From Basidiobolus meristosporus CBS 931.73 (Eukaryota; Basidiobolomycota; Basidiobolomycetes; Basidiobolales; Basidiobolaceae), in the NCBI GenBank assembly GCA_002104905.1, contig MCFE01000338.1, positions 1 through 64,000 of the forward strand: a DNA stretch of 64,000 nt, read 5' to 3'. Position 1 is the first letter of the stretch; the number at the start of each line of letters is the position of its first letter. Shown one piece after another: positions 35,532-45,600 of this stretch. A program made the position numbers and the translations under genes. The notes under the pieces were generated by a model. It was given only the letters and a program-made list of their open reading frames with translations. It was not told the DNA's origin and did no database searches.

Positions 35532-36247
35532 CTAAAGCTTGGATGCTAGGGTTCCTTCAAAAGTCTTCTTGAATGATTCCCTTTCAATAATTCTCTTGTA
35601 CCAAGCGCTTAATTTAGGATAATCTCCATCGCTGGTTAGAACTTGCCTTCGGGGATCACCGCCAGGTCGGAAAGTGGGGGGATCAAGAATAAATCAGCCC
35701 AAGTCAAAGTGTTGCCCATCACATAGGGCCCCGCTTCGTCCAGCATATCCTCAACTATTCTCAAAACCTCCTCCATCTCCTCGACTCCTTGTTTAATGCT
35801 GTCTTTGATATCATTTTCACTCTTGCCTTCATTTTGGAGCGAGAGACGAGGCTTGACTACGCCGTGCTCAACTCGGTTAAATACGAACTGGGAGATAAAC
35901 GAGATCCAACGGTTTAGAATGGCATTGGCTTGTACATTCTCTCTCTCGGGTCGAAGCTTGGATTTGTCTTGGAAGGCCTCCTCGATATAATTGGCGATTG
36001 CTACTGACTCGAACAACCAAAAGCCATTGTGAGAAAAGGAGGGTATGAATCCCAAGGGGTGGTGGGTTTTTGCACCCTCCGAGTGGGGGAGCTCAGGCTG
36101 TTGAACGAAATCCAAGCCTTTCTCGTGGAGCCTTTAAAAGGAGGATTAGCAGTCAGACTGTAAACTCAAATCCTTCCTACTTTACCCTAATGCAATAGTG
36201 CGCGTAAAAGTGGATACTGGGTTCCCGACAAGGATGATACTTGACAT
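35532..36247 (-). CDS. glutathione S-transferase, C-terminal frame break
   Basis: Exons 36247-36186 and 36131 onward. The thioredoxin-like N-domain shows MSSIILVGNPVSTFTRTIALGLHEKGLDFV, then FIPSFSHNGFWLFESVAIANYIEE with the glutathione-binding ES pair. The all-helical C-domain follows (NRWISFISQFVFNRV, NTLTWADLFLIPPLSDL). As written the frame ends at 35636 after VIPEGKF, 185 aa. The next frame continues with the expected ending VLTSDGDYPKLSAWYKR to a TAG at 35532-35534. One base appears missing near 35640-35646. The two frames are adjacent, leaving no room for an intron. The full span is given. Confidence 0.85.
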
Positions 36248-36640
36248 GACTTCAATATGGCTAAGATGCGAAGCAAGGCCAACAAAAGGCACAATGGAAG
36301 TACTGATGAGATAATCGACCATTGTGACGTAAGATCTCGATAGGATCACCCCTCCATATTGATTCATTGGTATTTGGATGGAGGTCTTGGTGTCGGTTGC
36401 ACCCACGCATTCCACATATCGGCCTAAGCCAAGGGACTCCTCCCTGAATTAGGACGTTTTCACTGACACATTAATCAAGATATATATGGGGATTGGGCAG
36501 AGAACAATGGAGCACTTCCCGCTAAGCCATCTGCTTCAGGTCAGCTTATGGATCGGTATAAGCCAAATCTCCACCGTTCAGGGTCTTGTTACCTCTTCTG
36601 GCAGGGCTTTAACAGAAAGGTGTCGGAATTTTAATCTTTA
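36248..36640. other. divergent promoter region
   Basis: Upstream of the GST (minus) and the C2H2 regulator (plus). The GST frame stays open upstream for about 55 codons but shows no conserved sequence. No separate gene seen. Confidence 0.4.
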
Positions 36641-38205
36641 ATGGAGCTGAATCTCCTTATCAATCGAGCAAAAGCCCTCCTCCAGCCTTATAACTCGTCT
36701 ACGTCGACAGTAGAGCCAGTAATGAGCCTTGAATACGGATGTGAAGCGGCATCTCATAAAAAGACATCATCGTTTACTATTGGAGATTCTTGCATTCTTT
36801 GCTCTCCGAACTTCCCAGAGACATCTGCTTCAGAATACTACTGGAGAAATCTTCTCAGCATGTCGTCGGTCCGTGCGCCACCATCACCCGACTCCACCGC
36901 AAATCCTCAACAAGACATCGCACCTGAGCCTAGCTCTTCTAAATCCAAACCAAAAAAAAATAAAGCCAGCTCCGAAGCCCCCTTTACATCCAAGTTTTCA
37001 ATCCACGAATCCCCTGATATTCCTAACTCATTCTCCAGTGCTTTCAGCACCTTCTCCCTGAACTCCACCCACCAACCTCCCAACTCCAATGCCACTCCAG
37101 AGAAACCCTACGCCTGTAACCAGTGCGACCAGACTTTCAGCCGCCACCATAACCTCAAGTCGCACTATTTGACGCACAATCAGGAGCGTCAGCATCAATG
37201 TACAATATGCCATCACTTCTTTAGACGCCAGCATGATCTCAAAAGACATTTGAAGCTTCACACTGGAGAGCGCCCTCATGAGTGCGAAACATGTGGCCGG
37301 ACCTTTGCCAGATTAGATGCATTGAATCGCCATCGGAAAGCCGAAAGCGGGACTGGGTGCAGCACCTCAAAGAACCGGGGGAAAGTGGCGATCGTTCCAC
37401 ACGACGCCTTCTCTTCTGAGCCAGCATCCAGCAGTCTTCACCAGCAAGATCAGAAACAGCCCCCGCTCCGGATCGCCACATCAATGCATCAATCCAGCTC
37501 AACGGAGTATATTTTCTATCACCACTCTCCTCTTGACCACGATTCCTCCATTGAACTGAACTCCCCCACTATTCCCTCATCCTCATCACAGCCACCGGGT
37601 GGTCCTACATTACCAAATCCAGCCTCTCCCCAATCAATGCAAATATGGCAGGTGAGTGGTGACTCGATTTTTCTGGTTATGCACGCTGCACTCACAACCT
37701 CTCTTCCTTTTCCCGCTCCAGATGTACCAAGCCCCCCGAGAAGCTACACCTGACGGCATCTCGCATTCAGTCCATCCCAATCGAGCCAGTGTGGAGGACA
37801 GGCATCTTTCTGAGAGGGAGCACTCCTATGAGCTGCAAAGGGGCTCTTCGGTCTCCACTTTATCGGACGAGGAAGGTAAATCTGGCTACGACAGAAGTCA
37901 TCTCTACTCGGAAGAGTACCTGCAGGAGCGAAACAAGTATCTTGAATCAAGAGTGAGCGAGCTGGAGCACGAAGTAATAGCTGAGCGGAAGCTGCGGAGG
38001 CATCGAGAGTATCTCGAGGAGCGTGTCCGAGAACTGGAGATTGAGGTAAACCATCTTGTGTACACCGTTGGAAACCACGCAGACTTCTCAACGGCCCAAA
38101 AATCTCTAGAAATCGCTGCTCAAAAGCCTACTCATCGAAAGAAGGGACGAGTCCAACGCCACGCAATACAAGCCTTCCTTTGAAAAGAAGCGAAAATCCA
38201 CCTGA
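36641..38205 (+). CDS. C2H2 zinc-finger transcription factor with leucine-zipper-like coiled coil
   Basis: Three exons, 36641-37651, 37722-38045 and 38110-38205, give 476 aa. Low-complexity Ser/Pro N-terminus, then three C2H2 fingers: CNQCDQTFSRHHNLKSHYLTH, CTICHHFFRRQHDLKRHLKLH and CETCGRTFARLDALNRH, joined by TGERPHE linkers. The C-terminus is a heptad-rich helix (ERNKYLESRVSELEHEV, YLEERVRELEIEKSLLKSLL). Removing the 64-base GTAAAC...CTCTAG intron continues the heptads, whereas reading through gives an unrelated tail, so splicing is preferred. A nuclear DNA-binding regulator that probably dimerises. The targets are unknown. Confidence 0.83.
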
Positions 38206-38704
38206 TTTGAGCCGCTTGGATGCATAGATTTAATGCAGAATGTGAATAGCAAAGCTTATAATTGATTAAGCTTAGTTGATTTTCCTTGTAATATATTTTC
38301 CCTTCTATATATAAATATGCATGGTAATCTGGACTCTACGGAGCAGTGGAATGGGGCCATCATGGCCACTCACCAAAAATGATTGTTTGCACATTCAATC
38401 GGGTATTCCAGCGTTTCCGAAATCTAGATGCTGGCAACCAACACAACGCCTTTGCAGAACTGAACATACCTGGATAGCGACGTAATTGTTGTTCAGATTG
38501 GGTTGTTAGCAGAGCGGGAAACAAGAGCTATTAGCTGGTGATGGGGCTAAATATAGCGCTTGGCACCAGGGGTCTCTGATTGGTTCCGAGTTTAGAAAGA
38601 TTAATTTCGTGCATAGGTCTGAATCGGTTATATCCAACAAAATACAACCGGGACGATATATATGTCGTGAAGCACTAATCGCACGCTACGTTATCCTTGA
38701 AAAA
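38206..38704. other. intergenic
   Basis: Spacer between two plus-strand genes. The lyase frame is open upstream from 38609, but the chosen ATG is at 38705. No other gene seen. Confidence 0.45.
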
Positions 38705-39661
38705 ATGAAGCCTTCTTTACAGTGCTTTACAGCCTTGCTAACGATAGCCTCGGTTTGTTCCCAAGACTTGGCTTCGAGCCTGGGTCTGACCTCTAGCTGG
38801 CAGCCAGCCATCAACTCCGACAATCCGACCGACTCGAAAATCGGCAACTGGAATTTTGTATCGTCAACCAAGGCGTCGCTAGACAACCTGAAAGTGGTCG
38901 TGGACCCAATCACCAACACCACCCAAAAGGTCTATAGCGTATTTTACCCCAAAGATAGTTACAGTTTAAAATCCTCGCCATTAGGTGGTGTCGAATTTTT
39001 CTCCCAGCCATTCGTGGGGCAGAACTTCGACCGCGCCTTACTAAGTTACGAAGTTGGTTTCCCAGCTAGCTTCCAATGGCAGAAAGGCGGAAAGCTTCCT
39101 GGTCTGTTTGGTGGTGATGCTAAACAAGGCTGCACTGGTGGTGAAGTAAGCAATGGCGACAGCTGCTTCTCTGCGCGGTTGATGTGGAGAGAGCGCGGCT
39201 CTGGGGAGGTCTATGCGTATATTCCCAACAGCAAAGACCTCTGCTCCAATCCCCGAGCCACTTGTCGTGACAAATATGGGGTGTCGTTAGGGCAGGGTTT
39301 ACCGTTCAGTCTTGGAGTTTGGAATAAGGTTCAGCTCTATATTCAATTGAACACGCCAGGGAAAAGCAACGGTGTTCTGAAATTGTACCTTAACGACAAA
39401 GAGTGGATGGAGATGTCGGGCATGGTTTTCCGGAAAACTGGAGCATTCGCCATCAACAACGTGCTGTTCAGTACGTTCTTCGGTGGTGGCGACCCCTCTT
39501 ACGCCACACCAGTGGATACCTATACTTACTATCGTAACATCCAACTAAATGTTGGTGACCCGGTACAACTTAGCTCAGGTCACTCCATTCTAGGCACAGG
39601 TCTGCATACTTGGGCATCCCTTCTGTCTGGGTTAGCGGTGTGCTGGTGCTATTTACTTTAG
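38705..39661 (+). CDS. polysaccharide lyase family 14-like, GPI-anchored
   Basis: Single exon, 318 aa from the ATG at 38705, which begins the signal peptide MKPSLQCFTALLTIASVCSQ. The frame is open 32 codons further up, but those residues do not form a signal. PL14 motifs: KVYSVFYPKDSYS, KGGKLPGLFGG, CFSARLMWRERGSGEVYAY, KYGVSLGQGLPFSLGVWNKVQLYIQLN, and FFGGGDPSYATP near the end. The family beta-eliminates uronic-acid polysaccharides (alginate, glucuronan). A hydrophobic tail (WASLLSGLAVCWCYLL) suggests a GPI anchor. Likely wall-bound or plasma-membrane lyase acting on fungal or algal glucuronans; substrate is inference. Confidence 0.85.
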   Translation: MKPSLQCFTALLTIASVCSQDLASSLGLTSSWQPAINSDNPTDSKIGNWNFVSSTKASLDNLKVVVDPITNTTQKVYSVFYPKDSYSLKSSPLGGVEFFSQPFVGQNFDRALLSYEVGFPASFQWQKGGKLPGLFGGDAKQGCTGGEVSNGDSCFSARLMWRERGSGEVYAYIPNSKDLCSNPRATCRDKYGVSLGQGLPFSLGVWNKVQLYIQLNTPGKSNGVLKLYLNDKEWMEMSGMVFRKTGAFAINNVLFSTFFGGGDPSYATPVDTYTYYRNIQLNVGDPVQLSSGHSILGTGLHTWASLLSGLAVCWCYLL

Positions 39662-40348
39662 ATGATTCAGTTTCATTTTCATTAGTATACCACTACCCTA
39701 CTACCTCACTACCCAATGTAACCTAGTTATCCCTAACTTAATTAAGCGTTTTTGTCTAATACCTGTGCTTGAGCATGTGGAGGTTTAAGCAACATGCAGA
39801 AATAAACTTGGAAACAAACACCATCGGTGGGTTTGATATGTATCACTTCACCAAATATGGGCAACACAGGTCGGTGTGGACAGAGCACGTTGTGATGGAG
39901 CACATGTGCTGAGCCCTAATAACGCTTCAGCCTCATCGTCCATGATCTAACATGGAGGTAAAGCCAAGCTCATGCATTGTAAAATGATCCCTCTTCCGCC
40001 CCTATCAGTCTTGAACAGCGTAATATCGATAATCCGATAACAGACAGGATTATCCAATAATCGAGGGTATGCTGTGACTCACCAAATGTCAACGTTTGAC
40101 ACTGATTTCTTGCGTTACCTTTTGACACTCCATTGCAGATTAAGAGCGATTTCAAATGGCTAGGAAATTATATTGCAATCTAAGTGAGATTGTACTTCAA
40201 TCACATTAGAGGGGGAAGACATACTCAGGAGGCAGTCACGTTTGATTGAGGGGCATCAATAAGGCAAAAGCGGAGTAAGGGATCCGACGCGTATATATAG
40301 CAGCCATCATTCCACCGAGTCAGCATCATTCATATTTTTTCTCTGAAT
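39662..40348. other. intergenic, promoter of AGX1
   Basis: No gene. Contains an ACGCGT hexamer (40287-40292) overlapping a TATATATA box (40292-40299) about 50 bases before the next start. Confidence 0.5.
40287..40299 (+). promoter_or_regulatory. ACGCGT plus TATA element of AGX1
   Basis: ACGCGTATATATA. The TATA string ends about 50 bases upstream of the ATG at 40349. The overlapping ACGCGT could be chance. Confidence 0.45.
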
Positions 40349-41627
40349 ATGTCCACTCAACAATATAACTCTTATGCGCTACCACTTATCGAGGATGATA
40401 TTTTGGAAGTTATCCGATCCCATGAGCGTGAACGAAAGCTGCTGATGATTCCTGGTAAGCAGGCGGTGGTCATCTGTTTTGAATCTCCACCATTTCTAAT
40501 CTATCTAATGATACACAGGCCCAATCGAATGCCACGAAGATGTCCTTGAGGCCATGCAAACTGGTGCCACTTCACACACTGATCCGAGCTTCATCAATAT
40601 TTTTGGTGAATGTTTGGAAATGCTCCGAGTAGTGTTATATAGCTCTGGCCAGCCATTTGTTGTTTCGGGATCTGGTACCCTGTCCTGGGACATGGTGGCG
40701 AGCAATCTAGTAGAGCCTGGGGAAGACGTGTTGGTCGTAAGCAATGGCTTCTTCGGCGACAAATTTGCCGAGTGTTTAGCCGCTTATGGTGCTAGTGTCA
40801 CCAGCATTGCTTCAATGCCACTTGGATCTACGGTCGCGCTGTCGGAAATTAAAAAAGCCCTTCAACGACGAAAGTTCAAACTTGTTGCCTTAACCCATGT
40901 TGACACAAGCACCGGAGTTATGTTGGATATTCAATCGGCCGCCAGCCTGATTCGTACCATCTCCCCTGAAACCTTGATTGTTGTTGATGGTGTGTGCTCC
41001 GTTGGATGTGAGTCGATTCGAATGGACGACTGGGGTTTGGACATCGTTGTCACCGCCAGTCAGAAAGCAATCGGTGCACCACCAGGGCTGTCACTGTTGG
41101 TGGCCAGCTCACGTGCCATCGAGACGTTCAAAACACGCAAATCACAGCCCCAAAGCTACTTCGCAGCATGGCAGCGTTGGATCCCCATTATGCAAAGCTA
41201 CGAGGCGCGCAAACCATCGTACTTTGCAACACCAGCGGTGCAGCTGGTCATGGCTCTGAACGTAGCCCTCAAAAAGCTACTGAACTACGGGATGGAAAAA
41301 AGTTTTGCAAGACACCAAGAGGTCAGCAATCTGGTCAAGGACACTATCCAAAGTTGGGGATTGGAATTGGTTTCCAATTCGAGGGCCTCTTCTGCAAATG
41401 GCCTGACTGCGGTCTATTACCCAGGCGGTATCCAAGCCACAGATCTGCTACCGAAGATGGCCAAACGCGGTGTAATGATTGCTGGCGGCTTGCACCCAGC
41501 TATCGCTACCAAATACTTCAGAATTGGCCACATGGGGACCTCAGTAATCCAGCCAGATCGACTCCATATAGAAACGTTGCTGAATGCCCTGAAGGACTCT
41601 CTTCGCGAGTGCGGTTTCACTTTCTGA
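40349..41627 (+). CDS. AGX1: alanine-glyoxylate aminotransferase
   Basis: PLP enzyme that makes glycine from glyoxylate and alanine. Exons 40349-40454 and 40519-41627 give 404 aa. Fold-type I class V motifs: SHTDPSFINIFGE, VSGSGTLSWDMVASNL, GFFGDKFAECLAAYG, HVDTSTGVMLDIQSAASLI, VVDGVCSVGCESIRMDDWG (PLP-binding Asp) and VTASQKAIGAPPGLSLL with the Schiff-base Lys. The end is HMGTSVIQPDRLHIE. Length is typical (385 aa in yeast). Peroxisomal or mitochondrial location cannot be told; the C-terminus (GFTF) is not an SKL signal. Confidence 0.94.
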
Positions 41628-42391
41628 AAACTCCCCTGTAATTCCATAATATAATGTCAACTCTACTATGAACCGAACAATAAATACTACCGGAAATCAA
41701 CCGAAAATCGAAATGTTTACCACCGTGCAACCGCCCTCTCATACAAACATGAGCATTGACTCCTGAAATGCGCAGTTCCAATTAGAAGTAGTCATGCACC
41801 ATATATATCGATCGCAATGAACCTCTTCCATCGATTTCATGCAGCATCTGTGTAATCTTCGATGGTTATTTTTGTTGCTGAATGATTGGATCGAGTACCT
41901 GATGTATGTATTTTGAGAACGGCCAATGATGCACAGGGATTCCAAGGATACGTGGTGTCATTGGCCGTATATAAATTGCGGTATTTACTTCCATTGTTTA
42001 CACTTGAGGAGTGATCCAGAAGAACATTATCTTTCGGTAACTCTTAATCAATTAAATGTTACATCATCGTTGGAATCCCTTCATTAATCGTAGGATGAGA
42101 CCAGTTAATAGGTTAGGTGTCAAACCAAGGTCACAAATTCGTAATTTTTCCCTGCCTTATTCGTATCCTGATTTAGTCTGACCTGCCAATTGTTTACCTC
42201 TTCACCCCTGTTGCAAAAGCCAGTCGTACAAACGATGTCTTTGTTTTGATTCTGGGCATGGGTGAGGGAATATTTATTGCTCATAGTTTACCACAATCCC
42301 CTTATCCTTGATCCATCCCAGTAAATCAGCAATCCCTTTGACTTTTGTTTACGTTACTGACTTGAGCTTTATTAACCCTGCTGTTCAACAC
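41628..42391. other. intergenic
   Basis: About 760 bases between two plus-strand genes. The following frame is open from 42308, so the real start of that gene may lie inside. No other gene seen. Confidence 0.4.
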
Positions 42392-43345
42392 ATGTCTACA
42401 TTTGCCATGTCACGTCCCCTTACACCCAGCTCCAGACATCCCGACCTCAAGGCTTTGTCACCTAAACATCATCGACAATGCTGGACTTTACCTCCTCCTG
42501 ACCGGTCGATATCTGCAAATGGACTTGATTCCAGCTTAACCCTTTCCCCAACCAACCAGAGATATGAACGCAAAGCTCAAACACCCGGAATTCGTCCCAG
42601 TCTGTCGAATAGAGCTTCCTCACCTCACTCGCCAACCAAAGCCGACCTTAAGCTCAATCCCAATTCCCAGAACCTGTACCTGGATCCCAATGTAAGGAAA
42701 GGCCCTTCGGTTCTCTTTAGCCCCGGGAGCCTTGCCCAGAGACTTGAGGCGCAGCCCCCTCTTGCTACCCGACTGATGAGAGATAGTGAAAGACGGGAGT
42801 TGGAGAAAATAGATGTCTTCTCCCCCAAACCACGTGATCGTCGCCCACTTATAGAAGTGACCAGCACCACACCAGTTCGTTTCAACAACGGCGCAGCTCT
42901 CAAGCCCGAAGAAAAATCCGGTGTCCCATCTTCTCCTTTCGTCAAGTGCCTACTTTCCAACACCCCCATCAAGCTGCCAACCAAAATTGCCGTAGAAAGC
43001 CCAGCGTTTGGATTCAACAATCCACCTAAGCTTAGGCGCTTATCAATTACAGCCGATTCCACCCAAGATGCTAAACAGGCATCCGAAGGAAAGCCAAGCA
43101 TGAACCAAGATGCATGCGAAGCCCCAGTTGAGAAGTCCACAAGACCTCTACCAAATGTACATGGCAAGGTCGAATTCGAAGTAGCCAGCTCGCCTATCTC
43201 GCCTTTGAGATATCATGAAATACCCGAGCAAGGAGATAACCAGCATGAGGAGATGTCGAATCTGCTGTCATCTTCTCCGGTTCGGGATATAGAAGAGGAG
43301 GATCCGTTTATGTCCTGCAGTAAGCGTCGAAAGATATCTGAGTAA
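42392..43345 (+). CDS. disordered SP/TP-rich nuclear protein, unknown function
   Basis: Single-exon frame of 317 aa from the ATG at 42392 (an earlier in-frame ATG at 42308 gives 345). Very rich in Ser-Pro and Thr-Pro pairs (RPLTPSSR, SPTNQRYE, SNRASSPHSPTKADLK, FSPGSLAQRLE, TTPVRF, SNTPIKLPTK, VASSPISPLRY, SSSPVRDIEEED). It ends in a likely nuclear localisation signal (SCSKRRKISE). No folded domain is visible. The pattern suggests a CDK or MAPK substrate, but that is inference. I do not recognise the family. Confidence 0.72.
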   Translation: MSTFAMSRPLTPSSRHPDLKALSPKHHRQCWTLPPPDRSISANGLDSSLTLSPTNQRYERKAQTPGIRPSLSNRASSPHSPTKADLKLNPNSQNLYLDPNVRKGPSVLFSPGSLAQRLEAQPPLATRLMRDSERRELEKIDVFSPKPRDRRPLIEVTSTTPVRFNNGAALKPEEKSGVPSSPFVKCLLSNTPIKLPTKIAVESPAFGFNNPPKLRRLSITADSTQDAKQASEGKPSMNQDACEAPVEKSTRPLPNVHGKVEFEVASSPISPLRYHEIPEQGDNQHEEMSNLLSSSPVRDIEEEDPFMSCSKRRKISE

Positions 43346-43680
43346 TGATTTGCTTCGAGCAGATCGATCCGATCCGCATTGATCGACAAATTCACTGACG
43401 ATTCTTGTAAAATACCTTTTCCCTCGCTGATGTTCATACATGGCCATACGTAAGCAGGCCACACAACCATTATCTGTTCAGAGTACAAATTTATGTTCAA
43501 TATATATATAATCCTTACATAAATTGTAATTAAATAAATCCATCTAAACCACACAGTCTGTGAACGATTTCAGCAAAGTGGGCATTGCCAAGAAATGCTC
43601 AATTTATTTACCGGATGCATATCAAGAAGCAGCCTGCTTCGGGCTGCGATGGAAAGAGATCTGGAACAAAATGGGGTGTA
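43346..43680. other. convergent intergenic region
   Basis: 3' regions of the SP-rich gene (plus) and ETR1 (minus). AT-rich with TATATATATA near 43501; no gene. Confidence 0.45.
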
Positions 43681-45141
43681 CTAGAACAATACGATCTGCT
43701 TTCCTTTGGAAAAGCCGGACAATGCTTTGTCCACGACGTCAGTGAATTTCTTGAGCATATCTTGCTCTTGATCCTGTGGAAGGCACTCGGTGCCTGCTCC
43801 CCAGCTGATTGCTTCGTTGGGGACCTCCTTGAGTTTACCATCTCGCATCATATCAAGTATTTCATCCCACATTTGAGCACGCTCTTCTTTGGAATGCTCC
43901 TTGGACCAGCTGGTCATCCAGAATCCCGTGGCGGTGAGGTTTTTGAAAATGAAGATGGATGTGGGGAATGTCAACGGTTCACGGCTCATACCACCATAGG
44001 TGACCAGGGTGGCATTATTTCTACACAATACGATATGCCGTTAGATTTGAGGAGGCGCCAAGTCTGGACATGCATAGTCTCACCCTAGAAGTCTAGACAT
44101 GTCCGTAGTAGTCTTCCCGCCAACGCAATTCAATCCCAAACGAATAGGGCGACCAATGCTCTTAATTAAATCGCGGGTCTCTTGCTTACGAATATTTGTG
44201 TCGGCAATTACGTGGGTGGCGCCTAAATCCTTGAGCTTCTGTGCAGCTTCCTCGAAATTCTCCTCTGTTGAAAGAGTGTTATCAATCATCGAAGATTGGC
44301 GTAGGATCGGATTAGTCTACCTGTCACGAATAATGTTGATTGTCTTGATCCCACGGGCATGTGCGATTTGGATGACTGCCTGGCCAACTCCGCTGTTGCC
44401 TCCGTTCTGAACAACATAATCCCCTAAGATAGGTGTAAGCAAATGCCACGCTATGCAAGACTTCCGATGAATGCCCACCTTCTTTCAGTTCCACGAAGTC
44501 TTGCAGCATTCTGTAGGCTGTGCAAGGATTCACAGTAAGGGTGGCTGCCTGAATTACTGAGATTCCTTCCTTGGAGATTCGATGGATTTCTTCCGGCTGA
44601 ACGGCGGCGTGGCTTCTCCAAGTACCTTAGAAGTAGAAGGTTGAGTTCCTTTAACACGTATGGTGGAGAAACTCGGTTCCAAGGAGAAGGTTGTACTTAC
44701 CAAAGCCGGGCTTCGACGGGATCACCCAATCTCCGATCTTAAACCCTTTCACATCTGCTCCAACGGCAATCACTTCCGCTACTCCCTCATTTCCTCCAAT
44801 GGCTCCAATACCTGGTCGGAAGATAGGCTTGGCTGGGTAGCTACCTTCAATTTGGTTGACATCCGCTGGATTCACCGGGGCAGCCAGGAATTTGACATGG
44901 AGATCTTTTGAGGAGAGCTCCGGGAGAGGCTCTTGACGAAGCCTATTTATATCTCAATAAACCACGCTCGAAAGTATTAAACGGGGTGGACTTACTTCAA
45001 AACCTCTCTTGGTTTACCATAATCTTCGAAAGCAATGATTTTGGCAAAAGTCTGGTTAAGACGAAGCTGTTGATACTTGAACCGATGGCCGGACAAGGTA
45101 CGGAAAGCCAAAGGGTTTATGGTCGTTAATAAACTTTTCAT
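43681..45141 (-). CDS. ETR1: mitochondrial trans-2-enoyl-ACP (CoA) reductase
   Basis: NADPH-dependent last step of mitochondrial type II fatty-acid synthesis, which feeds lipoate. Six exons: 45141-44996, 44942-44701, 44625-44479, 44423-44328 (or 44321), 44264-44084, 44020-43681; 383 aa with the first choice. MDR motifs: [43 protein letters not shown] (nucleotide loop), [48 protein letters not shown]. Exon 4 has a good donor (GTAGAC) after the conserved IIRDR, but that donor leaves exon 5 out of frame. Only the weaker upstream donor GTGACA keeps phase, at the cost of RDR. So a one-base error may be present. The N-terminus ([17 protein letters not shown]) is a plausible presequence. Confidence 0.88.
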
Positions 45142-45600
45142 TTTCGATAACGAGCCCACGTACATGCATGCTCTTAATATCGTTGAAATTTGGCCCAAAG
45201 CCACCCAAAATTTCTTCTGCCAATCATATCCTTCGCTGGATGACCAAGCCTACTTTTCAACCCAACTCGCCCATTCTCACGAGAATCATCTCCGAGGATG
45301 TGCGGGATCGGGGAACGAGATATGGAGGCGAAATACCGCTCTCAAATGACGCTGCAGACGATCACTGTACCAATGATGATTACAGCGTGTTGCACCAAAT
45401 CTGCTACAGTTGACACCGTATATAATACGAAATAAGTCACAGCCGATATTTTTCGTGGGATTTATTTCTACATGATTGAAAAGCACTAATAATACAGAGA
45501 AGTGAACCAGTCGCTTTTTTATGATTAGCGGTTCAAAGTGGGAGTAGTGGCTTGGCGGCTAGGTAGACCGTTCACCCTTTGTTTTCTTGATTCATTTAAC
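45142..45600. other. intergenic
   Basis: Promoter of ETR1 and 3' region of MCMBP. The frames here are antisense or short. No gene seen. Confidence 0.45.
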
